DNA of 64,000 nt from Duganella sp. BJB476 (GTDB lineage: Bacteria; Pseudomonadota; Gammaproteobacteria; Burkholderiales; Burkholderiaceae_D), in assembly GCF_003416895.1 (NCBI RefSeq), contig NZ_QVIO01000004.1, positions 124,001-188,000 of the forward strand, written 5' to 3'. The notes under the pieces were generated by a model, which searched no databases, was not told the origin of the DNA, and saw only the letters and a program-made list of their open reading frames with translations. Below, piece by piece: positions 49,013-59,470 of this stretch. Position 1 is the stretch's first letter; each line of letters opens with the position of its first letter. The translations under genes and the position numbers were made by a program.

Positions 49013-51463
49013 ATGAACGTCCACGTACCGCAGTCCGGGAAGCGCTTGCCGTCCCCGATCCAGTTGGCCATCCTCGCCCTGATGGCCGGCACCAGCGTCG
49101 CCGCCTATGCGGCCACCCCGGCCGACGCGCCGGCCGCCGAGCAGTCCACCGCCGCCGCCACCGCCGCCGCCGATAAAAGCTCCTCGACCATCACCGAGGT
49201 GTATGTCACCGCGACCAAGCGTTCCACTTCGCTGCAAAAGACCCCGGTCGCGGTGACCGCGCTGAACGCCGCGGTGCTGGACGATAACCACGTGCAGACC
49301 TTGCAGGACGTGGTCAACCTGGTGCCTGGCTTCGCCGCCACCGGCCAGGGCGACCACGGCGTGATCACCATGACCTTGCGCGGCATCGGCAACGACAGCG
49401 CCAAGACCGAATACGCCGATCCTGAAGTGGCCAGCTTCGTCGACGGCATCTACTCGCCGCGTCCGGAAGGCGCGACCGCGCTGCTGTTCGACCTGGAAGC
49501 GATCGAAGTGCTGCGCGGCCCGCAAGGCACGCTGTGGGGCCGTAACTCCACGGTCGGCGCGGTCAACATGCAGACGGTGAAACCTGAAATCGGCAGCAGC
49601 GCCGGCAACTTCGAAGCGGGCTACGGCAACTACGCCCGCCTGGGCGCGCGCGGCGCGGTCAACATCCCGATCAACGACACGATGGCGATGCGCGTGGCGG
49701 TGGTGCACGAGCAGCACAACGGCTACGTCAGCTACCAGACCGCGCCGAACCTGTCGATCGCCTCGCAGCACGCGGCGGCCGATCCGGTGATCGCCGCATG
49801 GAACACCGCGCATCCGGGCAACCCGATCGCCTTCCAACCGATCAACACCAACCTGTTCGTCAACAACGGCCAGAAGTACAGCGCACAGGACCAGAGCGCG
49901 GCGCGCCTGAGCTTCCTGTGGCAGCCGATGCCTGGCCTGAAGTGGAACGTCGCGTATGAGCACTACATGGACCGCGGCACGCCGAGCATGAACCTGATGC
50001 AGACTCCGCGCGCGGGCCAGGACTTCTGGTCGGCGTTGATCGATACGGCGCCTAGCGTCAACCGCGATTCGCACTCGGTGCGCAGCCGCGTCGACTACGA
50101 AATCAACAAGGACATCAGCCTGGCCTACATCGCTGGCTACTCGCGCTTCAACGGCTCCTCGACCTTCGACCAGGATGGCGGCGCCAACATCCCGACCAGC
50201 TTCACCAGCAACGGCAGCTACCAGGCCAACAACACCGTCTGGTCCAAGTACAAGAACTACAGCCACGAACTGGAAATCCAGTCGACCGGCAAGCGTGACG
50301 TGGACTGGTTGCTTGGCCTGTACTACGCCAATGAGGACAACGGCATCCGCTTCGACATCCCGATCATGAACGGCACCCAGCAGGGCACCGTGGGCTGGCA
50401 GGGTTCCTTCATCCAGCCCAAGGAAACCGTGGAATCGAAGTCCGTCTTCGGCCAGACCACCTGGAATCCTAGCGACGCCTTGCACGTAACCGGCGGCCTG
50501 CGCTACACCTCGGACGAACGCAAGAACATCGGCGGCACCAACAACGGCTGGAGCAATTCGGATGCGCCGCAGATTCCGGTGAGCCCTTCGATGAATCCAC
50601 TGGGCGGCGGCACCGGCTTCACGACCTATCAGCATAATGATGGTGTGTTCAACGACCACAAGCTGACCGGCCTGGTACGCGTGAGCTACGAGATCGACAA
50701 GAACAACATGGTCTACGCCAGCGTATCGACCGGCTACAAGTCGGGCGGTTTGCAGGATGGCGGCGTGCCATATGGTTCGGAGACGCTGACCAACTACGAA
50801 GTCGGTTCGAAGAGCACCTTCCTGGGCGGCTCGGTACGGATGAACAATTCGGCGTACTACGAGAAGTTCAAGGGCTTCCAGTTCAGCGCACCGGTGACGT
50901 ATGCGGACGGCACCCGCGGCCTGGCGACCAGCAATGCGGAAGGCGCCAAGGTATGGGGTATCGAGACGGAAATCGCGGCCAAGATCACGCGTGAAGACCG
51001 CGTGCAGTTCACCGCCGCATACACCAACGCCACGCTGAAGCATCTGGTCGGCGGCAGTAACGACTATGTGCTGCCGGCTTGCACGGCGCCTGGCATCACC
51101 AATCCATGCCTGGACGTCACCGGCAACACCATGCCGCACTCGCCGAAGTTCAGTGCGCAGATGATGTACCAGCACAGCTTCGCGCTGGCCAACGGCACGC
51201 TGATCCCGCGCATCAGCGCGCACTACGAAACGGCCAGCTGGCTGAGCGTGTTCAATCTGGGTGATCCGGACAAGCAGAAGGCTTACACCCGCACCGATCT
51301 TGGCCTGCGTTTCGATGCCGATTCGAAGTGGTACTTCGACGCTTACATCCGCAATGCGGAAGACGCGAAGATCAAGACCAGCGCGATGAACGCCAACGGC
51401 CCGTGGCAAGCGCAGTACCTGCCGCCGCGCACCTTCGGCATCAACGTCGGCAAGTCGTTCTAA
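49013..51463 (+). CDS. TonB-dependent outer-membrane receptor
   Basis: An 816-residue receptor with a signal peptide, a plug domain (ITEVYVTATKRSTSLQKTPVAVTAL as the TonB box/plug start, VVNLVPGF, DLEAIEVLRGPQGTLWGRNSTVGAVN) and a beta-barrel ending in NVGKSF with a terminal Phe. The plug has no siderophore-specific feature. The context (halogenase, AmpG-like transporter, beta-glucosidase, LacI operators) points to uptake of a glucoside or oligosaccharide. AAAAGGAG precedes ATG 49013. Confidence 0.95.
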   Translation: MNVHVPQSGKRLPSPIQLAILALMAGTSVAAYAATPADAPAAEQSTAAATAAADKSSSTITEVYVTATKRSTSLQKTPVAVTALNAAVLDDNHVQTLQDVVNLVPGFAATGQGDHGVITMTLRGIGNDSAKTEYADPEVASFVDGIYSPRPEGATALLFDLEAIEVLRGPQGTLWGRNSTVGAVNMQTVKPEIGSSAGNFEAGYGNYARLGARGAVNIPINDTMAMRVAVVHEQHNGYVSYQTAPNLSIASQHAAADPVIAAWNTAHPGNPIAFQPINTNLFVNNGQKYSAQDQSAARLSFLWQPMPGLKWNVAYEHYMDRGTPSMNLMQTPRAGQDFWSALIDTAPSVNRDSHSVRSRVDYEINKDISLAYIAGYSRFNGSSTFDQDGGANIPTSFTSNGSYQANNTVWSKYKNYSHELEIQSTGKRDVDWLLGLYYANEDNGIRFDIPIMNGTQQGTVGWQGSFIQPKETVESKSVFGQTTWNPSDALHVTGGLRYTSDERKNIGGTNNGWSNSDAPQIPVSPSMNPLGGGTGFTTYQHNDGVFNDHKLTGLVRVSYEIDKNNMVYASVSTGYKSGGLQDGGVPYGSETLTNYEVGSKSTFLGGSVRMNNSAYYEKFKGFQFSAPVTYADGTRGLATSNAEGAKVWGIETEIAAKITREDRVQFTAAYTNATLKHLVGGSNDYVLPACTAPGITNPCLDVTGNTMPHSPKFSAQMMYQHSFALANGTLIPRISAHYETASWLSVFNLGDPDKQKAYTRTDLGLRFDADSKWYFDAYIRNAEDAKIKTSAMNANGPWQAQYLPPRTFGINVGKSF

Positions 51464-51509
51464 GCAAAGAGTTTTTCATGTAGTCCCAGTGTTGTTGTAG
51501 TGGTCTTCC

Positions 51510-51544
51510 AACCCCTCTTCCTGAAAAGGTCGAGGGGTTTTTTT
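51510..51544 (+). terminator. Terminator of the TonB receptor gene
   Basis: AACCCCTC (51510-51517) pairs with GAGGGGTT (51532-51539) around a 14-base loop, followed by a T-run to 51544. Confidence 0.85.
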
Positions 51545-51564
51545 ATGCGTTCACCCCGCGCGTC

Positions 51565-51589
51565 GCTCCCGCCTGCGCGGGAATGACGA
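51565..51589. repeat. REP-like short palindrome
   Basis: TCCCGC-CTGC-GCGGGA with trailing ATGACGA is the mirror of the CGTCATTCCCGCGCAGGCGG-type dispersed repeat seen in many proteobacteria. Only one copy is in this window, so it is named from recall. Confidence 0.45.
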
Positions 51590-51591
51590 CA

Positions 51592-51626
51592 AAAAGGGCC
51601 GGCGCTTGTTTGGCGCCGGCCCTTTT
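51592..51626 (-). terminator. Terminator of the MFS transporter gene (probably bidirectional)
   Basis: A perfect 14-bp stem, AAAAGGGCCGGCGC (51592-51605) and GCGCCGGCCCTTTT (51613-51626), with a 7-base loop and an A/T-rich edge on both sides. Located 18 bp after the transporter stop on the minus strand. Confidence 0.85.
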
Positions 51627-51644
51627 GTTTGCTGCCTTGCTGGT

Positions 51645-53021
51645 TTAGTCTTTATGATGGAACGGTGCGTACCAGGTGACGATGAACGATGGGATCGTGG
51701 CCGCCATCACCAGCCAGAAGTAGTGCACATAACCTAAGGCTTGCTGCAAGTGGCCGCTGACGATACCGGTGACCATCATGCACAAACCCATCAGGCCCGT
51801 GCCGAAAGCGTAGTGGGTGGTGGTGTATTTGCCGGGCGCCAGCTGCTGCATCAGGTAGATCATGAAGCCCACCGAACCGAAACCAAAGAAGAACTTCTCG
51901 ATCGCCACGCCGGCGCTGATGATCAGCAGGTCGTGCGGCTGGTAGATGCTCATCAAGAGAAAGGTGACGTTGGGGATGTTGACCGCGCAGCACAGCACAA
52001 ACAAGGTCGCCGGCAGCCCGCGCCGCGCGACGAAGATCCCGCCCAGCAGGGAACCTAGTAGCACCGCGATCAGGCCATACGTGCCGTAGATCAGTCCCAG
52101 CATCTCGTTCGACAATCCCAACCCGCCTTGCGCCACCGGATCGACCATGAAGAAGGGGCCGATCTTTTCCAGCAGCCCGATACTGAGCCGGAACAGGAAC
52201 GCAAACGACACCATCAGCCACACGTCGCGCTTCTGGAAGAAGGTGACGAAGGAATCCTTGAGGATAAAGGCCGCTTCGGCTACCGACTTCGGCGCGTTCT
52301 CCGCCTTGGCGCCGTCCGGCATCACGCGCATATGCCACAGTGCCGCGACGATGGTGATGGCCGCGACGATGAAGAAGATGATGCGCCACGATTCGATCCA
52401 CTCCGGCCCAAACACGCCGGCCTGATGATGGAAGTAGTGCGTGTGCAGCCAGCCGCTCAAATACACCATGCCACCCGAGGCGACGATGGGACCGATGTTC
52501 CAGCTCAGGCTCTGGATGCCGCAGAACAGCGACTGCGTCTTGGCGTCCAGCGAGGTGACGTACACGCCGTCGGACGCGATGTCCTGCGTTGCGCCGACCA
52601 GCGACAGCACGCCGAACATGAACACCATCACCACCATGTAATCCGGCAGCGACATCGCCAGCGCCACGCCGGCGAAACCCAGGCCGATGATCAGCTGCGC
52701 GCACAGCACGAAGAACTTCTTGGTGCGGTACATTTCAACGAAGGGCGCGAACAGCGGCTTGATGGTGTAGGCCAGGATCAGGTAGCTGGCGTACTGCGCG
52801 GCCTGGCCGTTGTCCATGCCCAGGTTCTTGAACATGATGGAGGTGACGCTGGTGAGCATCATGTAGGTCAGCGCCATCGCGAAATAGCCGCTGGGGACCC
52901 ACAGCATCGGCGTGCCGCGCGCGAACATGGCGCGCAATAGCGATGGCGGTTGGCTGGCGGTGGCGGAAGCCTGCGGTGCTTGCTGTTCCTGCGGTGGCAC
53001 AGCGGATGGTGCGGTTTGCAT
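51645..53021 (-). CDS. AmpG-like major facilitator transporter
   Basis: A 458-residue, 12-helix MFS protein of the PAT/AmpG-like group. It starts with a soluble tail of about 35 residues, then MLWVPSGYFAMALTYMMLTSVTSIMFKNLGM. It shows the LAYTIKPLFAPFVEMYRTKKFF loop and GATQDIASDGVYVTSLD, a segment seen in AmpG-type transporters. Neighbours suggest it imports the glucoside or disaccharide brought in by the TonB receptor, ready for the beta-glucosidase. GAGGA upstream supports ATG 53021. Confidence 0.88.
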   Translation of the reverse strand: MQTAPSAVPPQEQQAPQASATASQPPSLLRAMFARGTPMLWVPSGYFAMALTYMMLTSVTSIMFKNLGMDNGQAAQYASYLILAYTIKPLFAPFVEMYRTKKFFVLCAQLIIGLGFAGVALAMSLPDYMVVMVFMFGVLSLVGATQDIASDGVYVTSLDAKTQSLFCGIQSLSWNIGPIVASGGMVYLSGWLHTHYFHHQAGVFGPEWIESWRIIFFIVAAITIVAALWHMRVMPDGAKAENAPKSVAEAAFILKDSFVTFFQKRDVWLMVSFAFLFRLSIGLLEKIGPFFMVDPVAQGGLGLSNEMLGLIYGTYGLIAVLLGSLLGGIFVARRGLPATLFVLCCAVNIPNVTFLLMSIYQPHDLLIISAGVAIEKFFFGFGSVGFMIYLMQQLAPGKYTTTHYAFGTGLMGLCMMVTGIVSGHLQQALGYVHYFWLVMAATIPSFIVTWYAPFHHKD

Positions 53022-53124
53022 GATGTCGTCCTCGTTATTCTCGTTGGAGTGTAAAGCATCAGGCTCTGTGGCCTGTAGAAAGGAAAACGCCGGCATCTGC
53101 GCCGGCGGGGATAAAACGCTTGCT

Positions 53125-54465
<1,341 letters not shown>

Positions 54466-54518
54466 GGGTAGTCGTTTTTGTGGATTAACAGGGTGCGAAA
54501 CAGGGCATTTTGACGTTT

Positions 54519-54530
54519 GAAAACGATTTC
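54519..54530. promoter_or_regulatory. Fifth LacI-type operator, before the beta-glucosidase gene
   Basis: GAAAACGATTTC, within TTTGAAAACGATTTCACG, is of the same type as the four operators at 48877-48952. It links the glucosidase and transporter genes to the halogenase/receptor pair as one regulon. Confidence 0.75.
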
Positions 54531-54629
54531 ACGCCTCCTGACTCGATTAGACCTCAAGTCAAACGGGGTGTCAATCTTTTGCTGAAGCGGGGCGCTGGGG
54601 ATGATCAGGGGCGGCTGCGGGGTGACTGA

Positions 54630-54635
54630 TATAAT
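54630..54635 (+). promoter_or_regulatory. Extended -10 box before trmB
   Basis: TGATATAAT contains a perfect TATAAT (54630-54635) with an upstream TG-like extension, 33 nt before the trmB ATG. No strong -35 is visible. Confidence 0.5.
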
Positions 54636-54668
54636 GCTGCCTCATAATTCATCGACTCACTTCATCAC

Positions 54669-55388
54669 ATGTCTTCCGATACCCCTAAAGACGGCCCAGC
54701 GCGGCCGATGCTCTACGACCCGACCGAACACCGCATCCGCAGCTTCGTCACGCGTGCAGGCCGCCTGTCGACCGCACAGGCGCGCGCGCTGGAGGAGTTG
54801 AGCCCGAAGTACATGATCGAATACGCCAAGACGCCGCTCGACTATGAGCAGGCCTTCGGCCGCAAGGCGCCGGTGGTGCTGGAGATCGGCTTCGGCATGG
54901 GCGGCACCACGGCACACATCGCCGGCGTGATGCCGGAGAAGGACTTCATCGGCGTGGAAGTGCATACGCCGGGCGTGGGCAGCCTGCTCAAGCTGATCGA
55001 GGAACAGGGCCTGACCAACCTGAAGGCGATCCAGCACGATGCGGTGGAAGTGCTGAACCAGATGATCCCGGACGGCTCGCTGCACGGCGTGCATATCTAC
55101 TTCCCGGACCCGTGGCACAAGGCGCGCCACAACAAGCGCCGCCTGATCCAGTCGCCGTTCGTCAAACTGCTGGTGCAGAAGCTGGCCGTGGGCGGCTACC
55201 TGCATTGCGCCACCGACTGGGAAGACTACGCGGTGCAGATGCTGGAAGTGCTGGGCGCGGAAGAGGGCCTGCAGAACACCGCCGACGGCTATGCGCCGCA
55301 GCCGGCCTATCGTCCGCTGACCAAGTTTGAAAACCGCGGCCTGAAACTGGGCCACGGCGTGTGGGACCTGGTCTTCACCAAGAAGTAA
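54669..55388 (+). CDS. trmB: tRNA (guanine-N7)-methyltransferase TrmB
   Basis: A 239-residue SAM enzyme that makes m7G46 in tRNA. It shows IRSFVTRAGRLSTAQ at the start, the SAM loop LEIGFGMGG, and the family signature FPDPWHKARHNKRR. It ends in GHGVWDLVFTKK, as in bacterial TrmB. The stop directly abuts the stop of the convergent binding-protein gene. Confidence 0.97.
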   Translation: MSSDTPKDGPARPMLYDPTEHRIRSFVTRAGRLSTAQARALEELSPKYMIEYAKTPLDYEQAFGRKAPVVLEIGFGMGGTTAHIAGVMPEKDFIGVEVHTPGVGSLLKLIEEQGLTNLKAIQHDAVEVLNQMIPDGSLHGVHIYFPDPWHKARHNKRRLIQSPFVKLLVQKLAVGGYLHCATDWEDYAVQMLEVLGAEEGLQNTADGYAPQPAYRPLTKFENRGLKLGHGVWDLVFTKK

Positions 55389-56108
55389 TTATTTGCGCAG
55401 CCGGACGATGGTGGCGTTCAAGCGTTTGAACGTCTCGTCCGGCACCGACTTGCTGCACCACAGGCGACGCTCGTAGCCTTTGTACAGGTCGGAGAAGTAG
55501 ATGCGCTTGTAGTGCGAGGCCGGATAACCCGAAGCCTTGATCGCTTCCTCCAATTCCTCCTCCGTGATGAAGAAGTAATCGATGCTGTGCCGGCGCAGCA
55601 TGTCCAGCAGTTGCTGGCTGTCCGCGCTGCTCGGGATGGTCGGCGTCTTGTAGCGCAGCAGTCCGCGGTCGATCGTGGTGCCGTAGGATGTGCCTTTTTT
55701 CACCACCACGCGCAGCTGCTTGTCGCTCAGCGTATCCTTCAGCGCTTCCTCGTTGTGCATGGCGGGATTGCCGCTCCAGGTCAGCGCGAACGGGCGCTTG
55801 TCCTCATACACCACTTCAGAGAATTTTCCGATGCGTTCGCGCTCCGGCGTTTGCAACCAGCCCAGCATGCAGGCGGGTTCCTGCTCGGCCGCCTGCATCA
55901 GCACCAGCTGCTGCTTGGCCGGCGTCTGGTGCACGACAAACGGGATACCGGCCGCGGTGAGCGCGGTGATGGCAGGTGTGGCGGCGTGGCCCGTCAGCAC
56001 GCCGCGCGTGTCGGCATATTGCAGTGGCGGGCTTTGCGCGTAGTGAAGCGCAAGCGGCTGGGCCGATGCGGCGCCCGCCATCAGCAGGGACAGGGCAAAC
56101 ACCTTCAT
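55389..56108 (-). CDS. Periplasmic solute-binding-like protein
   Basis: A 239-residue exported protein: signal peptide MKVFALSLLMAGAASAQP, then a family-3-type binding fold with LHYAQSPPLQYADTRGVLTGH, KFSEVVYEDKRPFALTW and VVVKKGTSYGTTIDRGLL. Such orphan proteins with no permease nearby often act as sensors or have unknown ligands. ATG 56108 overlaps the upstream stop (TGATG), so it is translated together with the next-listed gene. Confidence 0.8.
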   Translation of the reverse strand: MKVFALSLLMAGAASAQPLALHYAQSPPLQYADTRGVLTGHAATPAITALTAAGIPFVVHQTPAKQQLVLMQAAEQEPACMLGWLQTPERERIGKFSEVVYEDKRPFALTWSGNPAMHNEEALKDTLSDKQLRVVVKKGTSYGTTIDRGLLRYKTPTIPSSADSQQLLDMLRRHSIDYFFITEEELEEAIKASGYPASHYKRIYFSDLYKGYERRLWCSKSVPDETFKRLNATIVRLRK

Positions 56109-56617
56109 CACTTCTCCAGCTGCTCCATGTCCAATACCACGACATAGGCCAGATGGCCGCTCTGCCACACGCCACCGCCGCGCACCTGCGCCTCGCAGCT
56201 GGTGACCTGGCCTTCGATTTCCTTGTGCTTCAGCAGCGCGCGGAAGGTCACGGATGCCTTGGGCGACAGGTAGCCCGTCATGCGGCCGTTGAGGAAGACC
56301 GCGACGGCGGCGCTTTCGTAGGGATTGACGTCGTCCGGCACCAGCGTGGCCAGGTAGGGCGTTGCGGCGGCTTGGTCGCCATGGTCGCCGGCCAGTGCCT
56401 TGAGCGTGGCCTGGTAGCGCGATTCGTTGACCACTTCGACCAGGAAGCGGCCGTCGTCGGACCAGTGCAGCGCCGGAGCGCCTTCCGGCAGCTTCGGTTC
56501 GTAGGGCGTGGCGGGACGCGCCGGAAGCGGCATCGGCTTGGCCGGATTGGTCTTGATGATCGCGTAGACCACCAGGCCGGTGACGGCAATGATCAGCAGG
56601 GAGATGACGAGTTCCAT
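56108..56617 (-). CDS. Membrane-anchored HIRAN-like domain protein
   Basis: A 169-residue protein with one N-terminal membrane helix (MELVISLLIIAVTGLVVYAII), a Pro-rich linker and a small domain. The domain's VPDDVNPYESAAVAVFLNGRMTGYLSPKASVTFRALL follows the HIRAN-type pattern (NPYD-x2-AVAVY-x-G...VGYL). HIRAN domains are known from DNA-repair helicases; here the domain faces away from DNA and its role is unknown. It lies upstream of, and overlaps, the binding-protein gene. Confidence 0.6.
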   Translation of the reverse strand: MELVISLLIIAVTGLVVYAIIKTNPAKPMPLPARPATPYEPKLPEGAPALHWSDDGRFLVEVVNESRYQATLKALAGDHGDQAAATPYLATLVPDDVNPYESAAVAVFLNGRMTGYLSPKASVTFRALLKHKEIEGQVTSCEAQVRGGGVWQSGHLAYVVVLDMEQLEK

Positions 56618-56657
56618 GGCGGGCCTGTTTATGCCTGTTTATCTAAAGGCCGACATC

Positions 56658-58436
56658 TTAACGCATGCCCTGGGCCTGATACACAATTTTGCCGCCCACC
56701 ATAGTTTGCAGCACCTTGATATTGGCGATGTCCTCGGCCGGAATGGTGAAGAAATTCCGGTCCAAGACGATCATGTCGGCCAGCTTGCCCGGCTCCAGCG
56801 ATCCGGTCAGCGCTTCCTGGCGCAGTGTGTAGGCGGCGTTGAGCGTGATGGCGCGCAGCACGGCGGCGCGCGGCATGCCGGGCTGCGGCCCCAGCGTGCC
56901 GGCGTATTCCTTGCCGGCGTCGGGTGCTGCGGTGCGGGTTACGCCGACCTTCAGCGCGAACCATTCGTCGAGCGGATCGACCGGCCAGTCGCTGCCATAG
57001 GCGATGCGCGCGCCGGCGTTCAGCAGCAGCGCCTGCGGTTCGACGATGGCGTAGCGCTGTGGACCCATGTAGTCCTTCAACGCGCCCACAGTGTCGGGCG
57101 CCGGTTTCCCCCACTGGAAGGACAGCACCGGCGTCACGTCCAGTTTGGCGAAGCGCGGGTAGTCGGCCGGGGCGACGATTTCGTCGTGCGCCAGCGCGGG
57201 GCGGACGTCCTTGCCGGCCGGCGTGGAGCGCAGGTATTCGATGGCGTCCAGCGATTCGCGCACGGCGCGGTCGCCATCGACGTGGATGTGCGGATCGATG
57301 TGGGCGTTGGCCAGTTCCGTCAGTGTGGTCTTCAACGCTTCTGGCGAGAAGTAGCTGGCCGGGCCGGTGCTGGCGCCGGGCTGCCAGTCTGGCTTGTCCG
57401 CCGTGCCCTTGTTGACCAGGTAGGGTTCCAGCATGGCGCCGGTGAAGGCCGGGGCGGAGATCACGCCGTCCATGAACAATTTGGCGTGGCGCACCTGCAT
57501 CGATGGCGCGACGACGGTCGGCCCCTGGTCGAACTGCTTCTGCTGCTTGAGCAGTTCGGCCACCGCGCTTTGCGGCGTGGCGCCTTTATCCAGGTCGATC
57601 AGCACCGCGAAGTGCGCGCGCGCCGTCAGCTTGCCCTGCTGGTGCAGGTCGGCGAAAGCGGTCATGGTTTCGGGATCGGTGTAGGCGTCGAGGAAGCTGG
57701 TGATGCCCTGCTTGCGCATCGCCGCCAGTGCGGCTTTGGACGCGGCCAGGTTCTCGGCCACGGTCAGCTGCGGCAGCAGGTTCATCGCCATGTCCTGCGC
57801 GGCGTCTTCCAGCAGGCCGGTGGCGTCGCCCTTGGCGTCGCGGGTGATCTTGCCGCCGGCGGGATCGGGCGTGTCGCGCTTGATGCCGGCCAGTTGCAGG
57901 GCTTTTGAATTGAGCAGTGCCGAGTGGCCGAAGGACGAGCGCACGATGACGGGGCGTTCGGTCTTCAGCGCGTCGAGCGTGGCGGCGGTGGTTTCCACGC
58001 CGTCCGGCAGCATCCCTTGCTGGAACCAGTTGACCACCACCAGCCAGCGGCCGGCGTCGGATTTCTTGTCCTTGTCCAGGCAGGCCTGGATGCGCGACTG
58101 GAACTGGGCTACCGTCAGCGCGGCGTAATCGAGGCTGCAGTTGAGCAGGCGGCTGCCGCCCGATTGCGGGTGCATATGGCCGTCGATCAGGCCGGGCATC
58201 AGCATGCGGCCGTGCAGGTCGATGACTTTGGTTTTCTTGCCGGTCAGCGGCTTGGCGCCGGCGTTGTCGCCGACGTAGACGATGCGGCCGGCGCGTACGG
58301 CCAACGCCTGCTGCACGCTGTCCTTCGCGTCGACGGTGTAGATGTAGCCGTTGCGGTAGATGGTGTCCGCCGGCGCTTCGGCGCCTTGTGCGGACGCCGC
58401 TAATGCCAATGTCAGTGCAGCGACGTATCGGTTCAT
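56658..58436 (-). CDS. Exported amidohydrolase (YtcJ-like, Amidohydro_3)
   Basis: A 592-residue metal-dependent hydrolase with a signal peptide (to about AQGAEA). Metal-ligand blocks are DGHMHPQSGG (HxH), KLFMDGV, DPHIHVDGD and YGSDWPVDP (catalytic Asp), with a C-terminal SLEPGKLADMIVLD that closes the beta-sandwich. YtcJ-like enzymes hydrolyse amide or ester substrates that are mostly unknown. ATG 58436 follows a weak AGGGA site. EamA gene 14 bp upstream, likely co-transcribed. Confidence 0.9.
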   Translation of the reverse strand: MNRYVAALTLALAASAQGAEAPADTIYRNGYIYTVDAKDSVQQALAVRAGRIVYVGDNAGAKPLTGKKTKVIDLHGRMLMPGLIDGHMHPQSGGSRLLNCSLDYAALTVAQFQSRIQACLDKDKKSDAGRWLVVVNWFQQGMLPDGVETTAATLDALKTERPVIVRSSFGHSALLNSKALQLAGIKRDTPDPAGGKITRDAKGDATGLLEDAAQDMAMNLLPQLTVAENLAASKAALAAMRKQGITSFLDAYTDPETMTAFADLHQQGKLTARAHFAVLIDLDKGATPQSAVAELLKQQKQFDQGPTVVAPSMQVRHAKLFMDGVISAPAFTGAMLEPYLVNKGTADKPDWQPGASTGPASYFSPEALKTTLTELANAHIDPHIHVDGDRAVRESLDAIEYLRSTPAGKDVRPALAHDEIVAPADYPRFAKLDVTPVLSFQWGKPAPDTVGALKDYMGPQRYAIVEPQALLLNAGARIAYGSDWPVDPLDEWFALKVGVTRTAAPDAGKEYAGTLGPQPGMPRAAVLRAITLNAAYTLRQEALTGSLEPGKLADMIVLDRNFFTIPAEDIANIKVLQTMVGGKIVYQAQGMR

Positions 58437-58449
58437 GCGTTTCCCTGTT

Positions 58450-59346
58450 TTATGCGGCTCCCATCGCTTTGGTGCGCGAGGCCAGCGGCAGGAACGCCAG
58501 CAAATTCCCCGCCAGTACCAGCGCCAGTCCGGCCAGGGCCGTCGGCGTCCAGTGGTAGCCTTCATAGATCGTTGAAATGGTCAGTGCCACGATGGGGAAT
58601 AATACCGTGGAATAGGCCGCGCGGTCCGGCCCTATGCGGCCGACTAGCAACAGGTAGGCGGTGAAGCCGATCACCGAGCCGGGAATCGCCAGGTACAGCA
58701 GGGCGCCGACGTAGCGCGTGCTCGGCTCCAGCGCGAACGGCATGCCCAGCGCCAGCGCCGCCACGCCCAGCGTGGTGGAGCCGATCAGCATGGCCCAGGT
58801 GTTGGTCAGCCACGGCGTCAGGCCCAGCGACTGCATGCGGCTCGACAGCAGGTTCCCGCAGGAGAAGCACAGCGTGCCGCCCAAGGTCAGCGCGAGGCCC
58901 ATCATCACCTTGCTGTCGTTCCAGTGGCCGGCCATCTGCGGCGAAAGCAGCAGCACGATGCCGGTCAGGCCGAGCAGGGCGCCCATCATCACCTGGCGGC
59001 GTATCGGCCGGCCGAGGAAGATGCGGCCGTTGATGGCGTTCCAGATCGGCGCGGTGGAGAACACCACGGCTTCCAGGCCGCTGGTGATCCACTGGCTGGC
59101 GTAGTAGAAGCACAGGAAGTTCAGGCAAAACAGCGCCAGGCCCTGGGCGATCAGGTAGCGCCAGGCCTGGCGTGGCGGCCACCACGGCTTGCGGGTGACG
59201 AGCAAAAATCCCATCAGCACGGCGGCGGCCAGCCAGAATCGATAGGCGATCGATACCGGCGCCGGCACGACGCCCAGCTGGAAGGTGATGGCGATCCAGG
59301 TGGTACCCCAGATCAGGACGGTGAGCAGGTAGAGGAAGATATTCAT
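58450..59346 (-). CDS. EamA/DMT-family transporter
   Basis: A 298-residue, 10-helix drug/metabolite transporter made of two EamA repeats. The first begins MNIFLYLLTVLIWGTTWIAITFQLG, the second about residue 148 (SKVMMGLALTLGGTLCFSCGNLLSS). Members export amino acids or metabolites. The gene is divergent from an AraC regulator that may control it. Confidence 0.92.
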   Translation of the reverse strand: MNIFLYLLTVLIWGTTWIAITFQLGVVPAPVSIAYRFWLAAAVLMGFLLVTRKPWWPPRQAWRYLIAQGLALFCLNFLCFYYASQWITSGLEAVVFSTAPIWNAINGRIFLGRPIRRQVMMGALLGLTGIVLLLSPQMAGHWNDSKVMMGLALTLGGTLCFSCGNLLSSRMQSLGLTPWLTNTWAMLIGSTTLGVAALALGMPFALEPSTRYVGALLYLAIPGSVIGFTAYLLLVGRIGPDRAAYSTVLFPIVALTISTIYEGYHWTPTALAGLALVLAGNLLAFLPLASRTKAMGAA

Positions 59347-59470
59347 GCTGCCAGCATGCCGGGTGCGCGTGGGCGGCGCTTGTCTGAAATTGCGCAAATC
59401 GGCCGGCCGCCAGCGGGGTGGGCGCGCTCCGTGCTAGACTTTAAGTCAACTCTTACTGAATGTTCGCGCC

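Noticed and set aside
48995..51409. 804-codon frame antisense to the TonB receptor
   Set aside because: Composition shadow; no domain, start site or promoter, and the receptor gene is clear.
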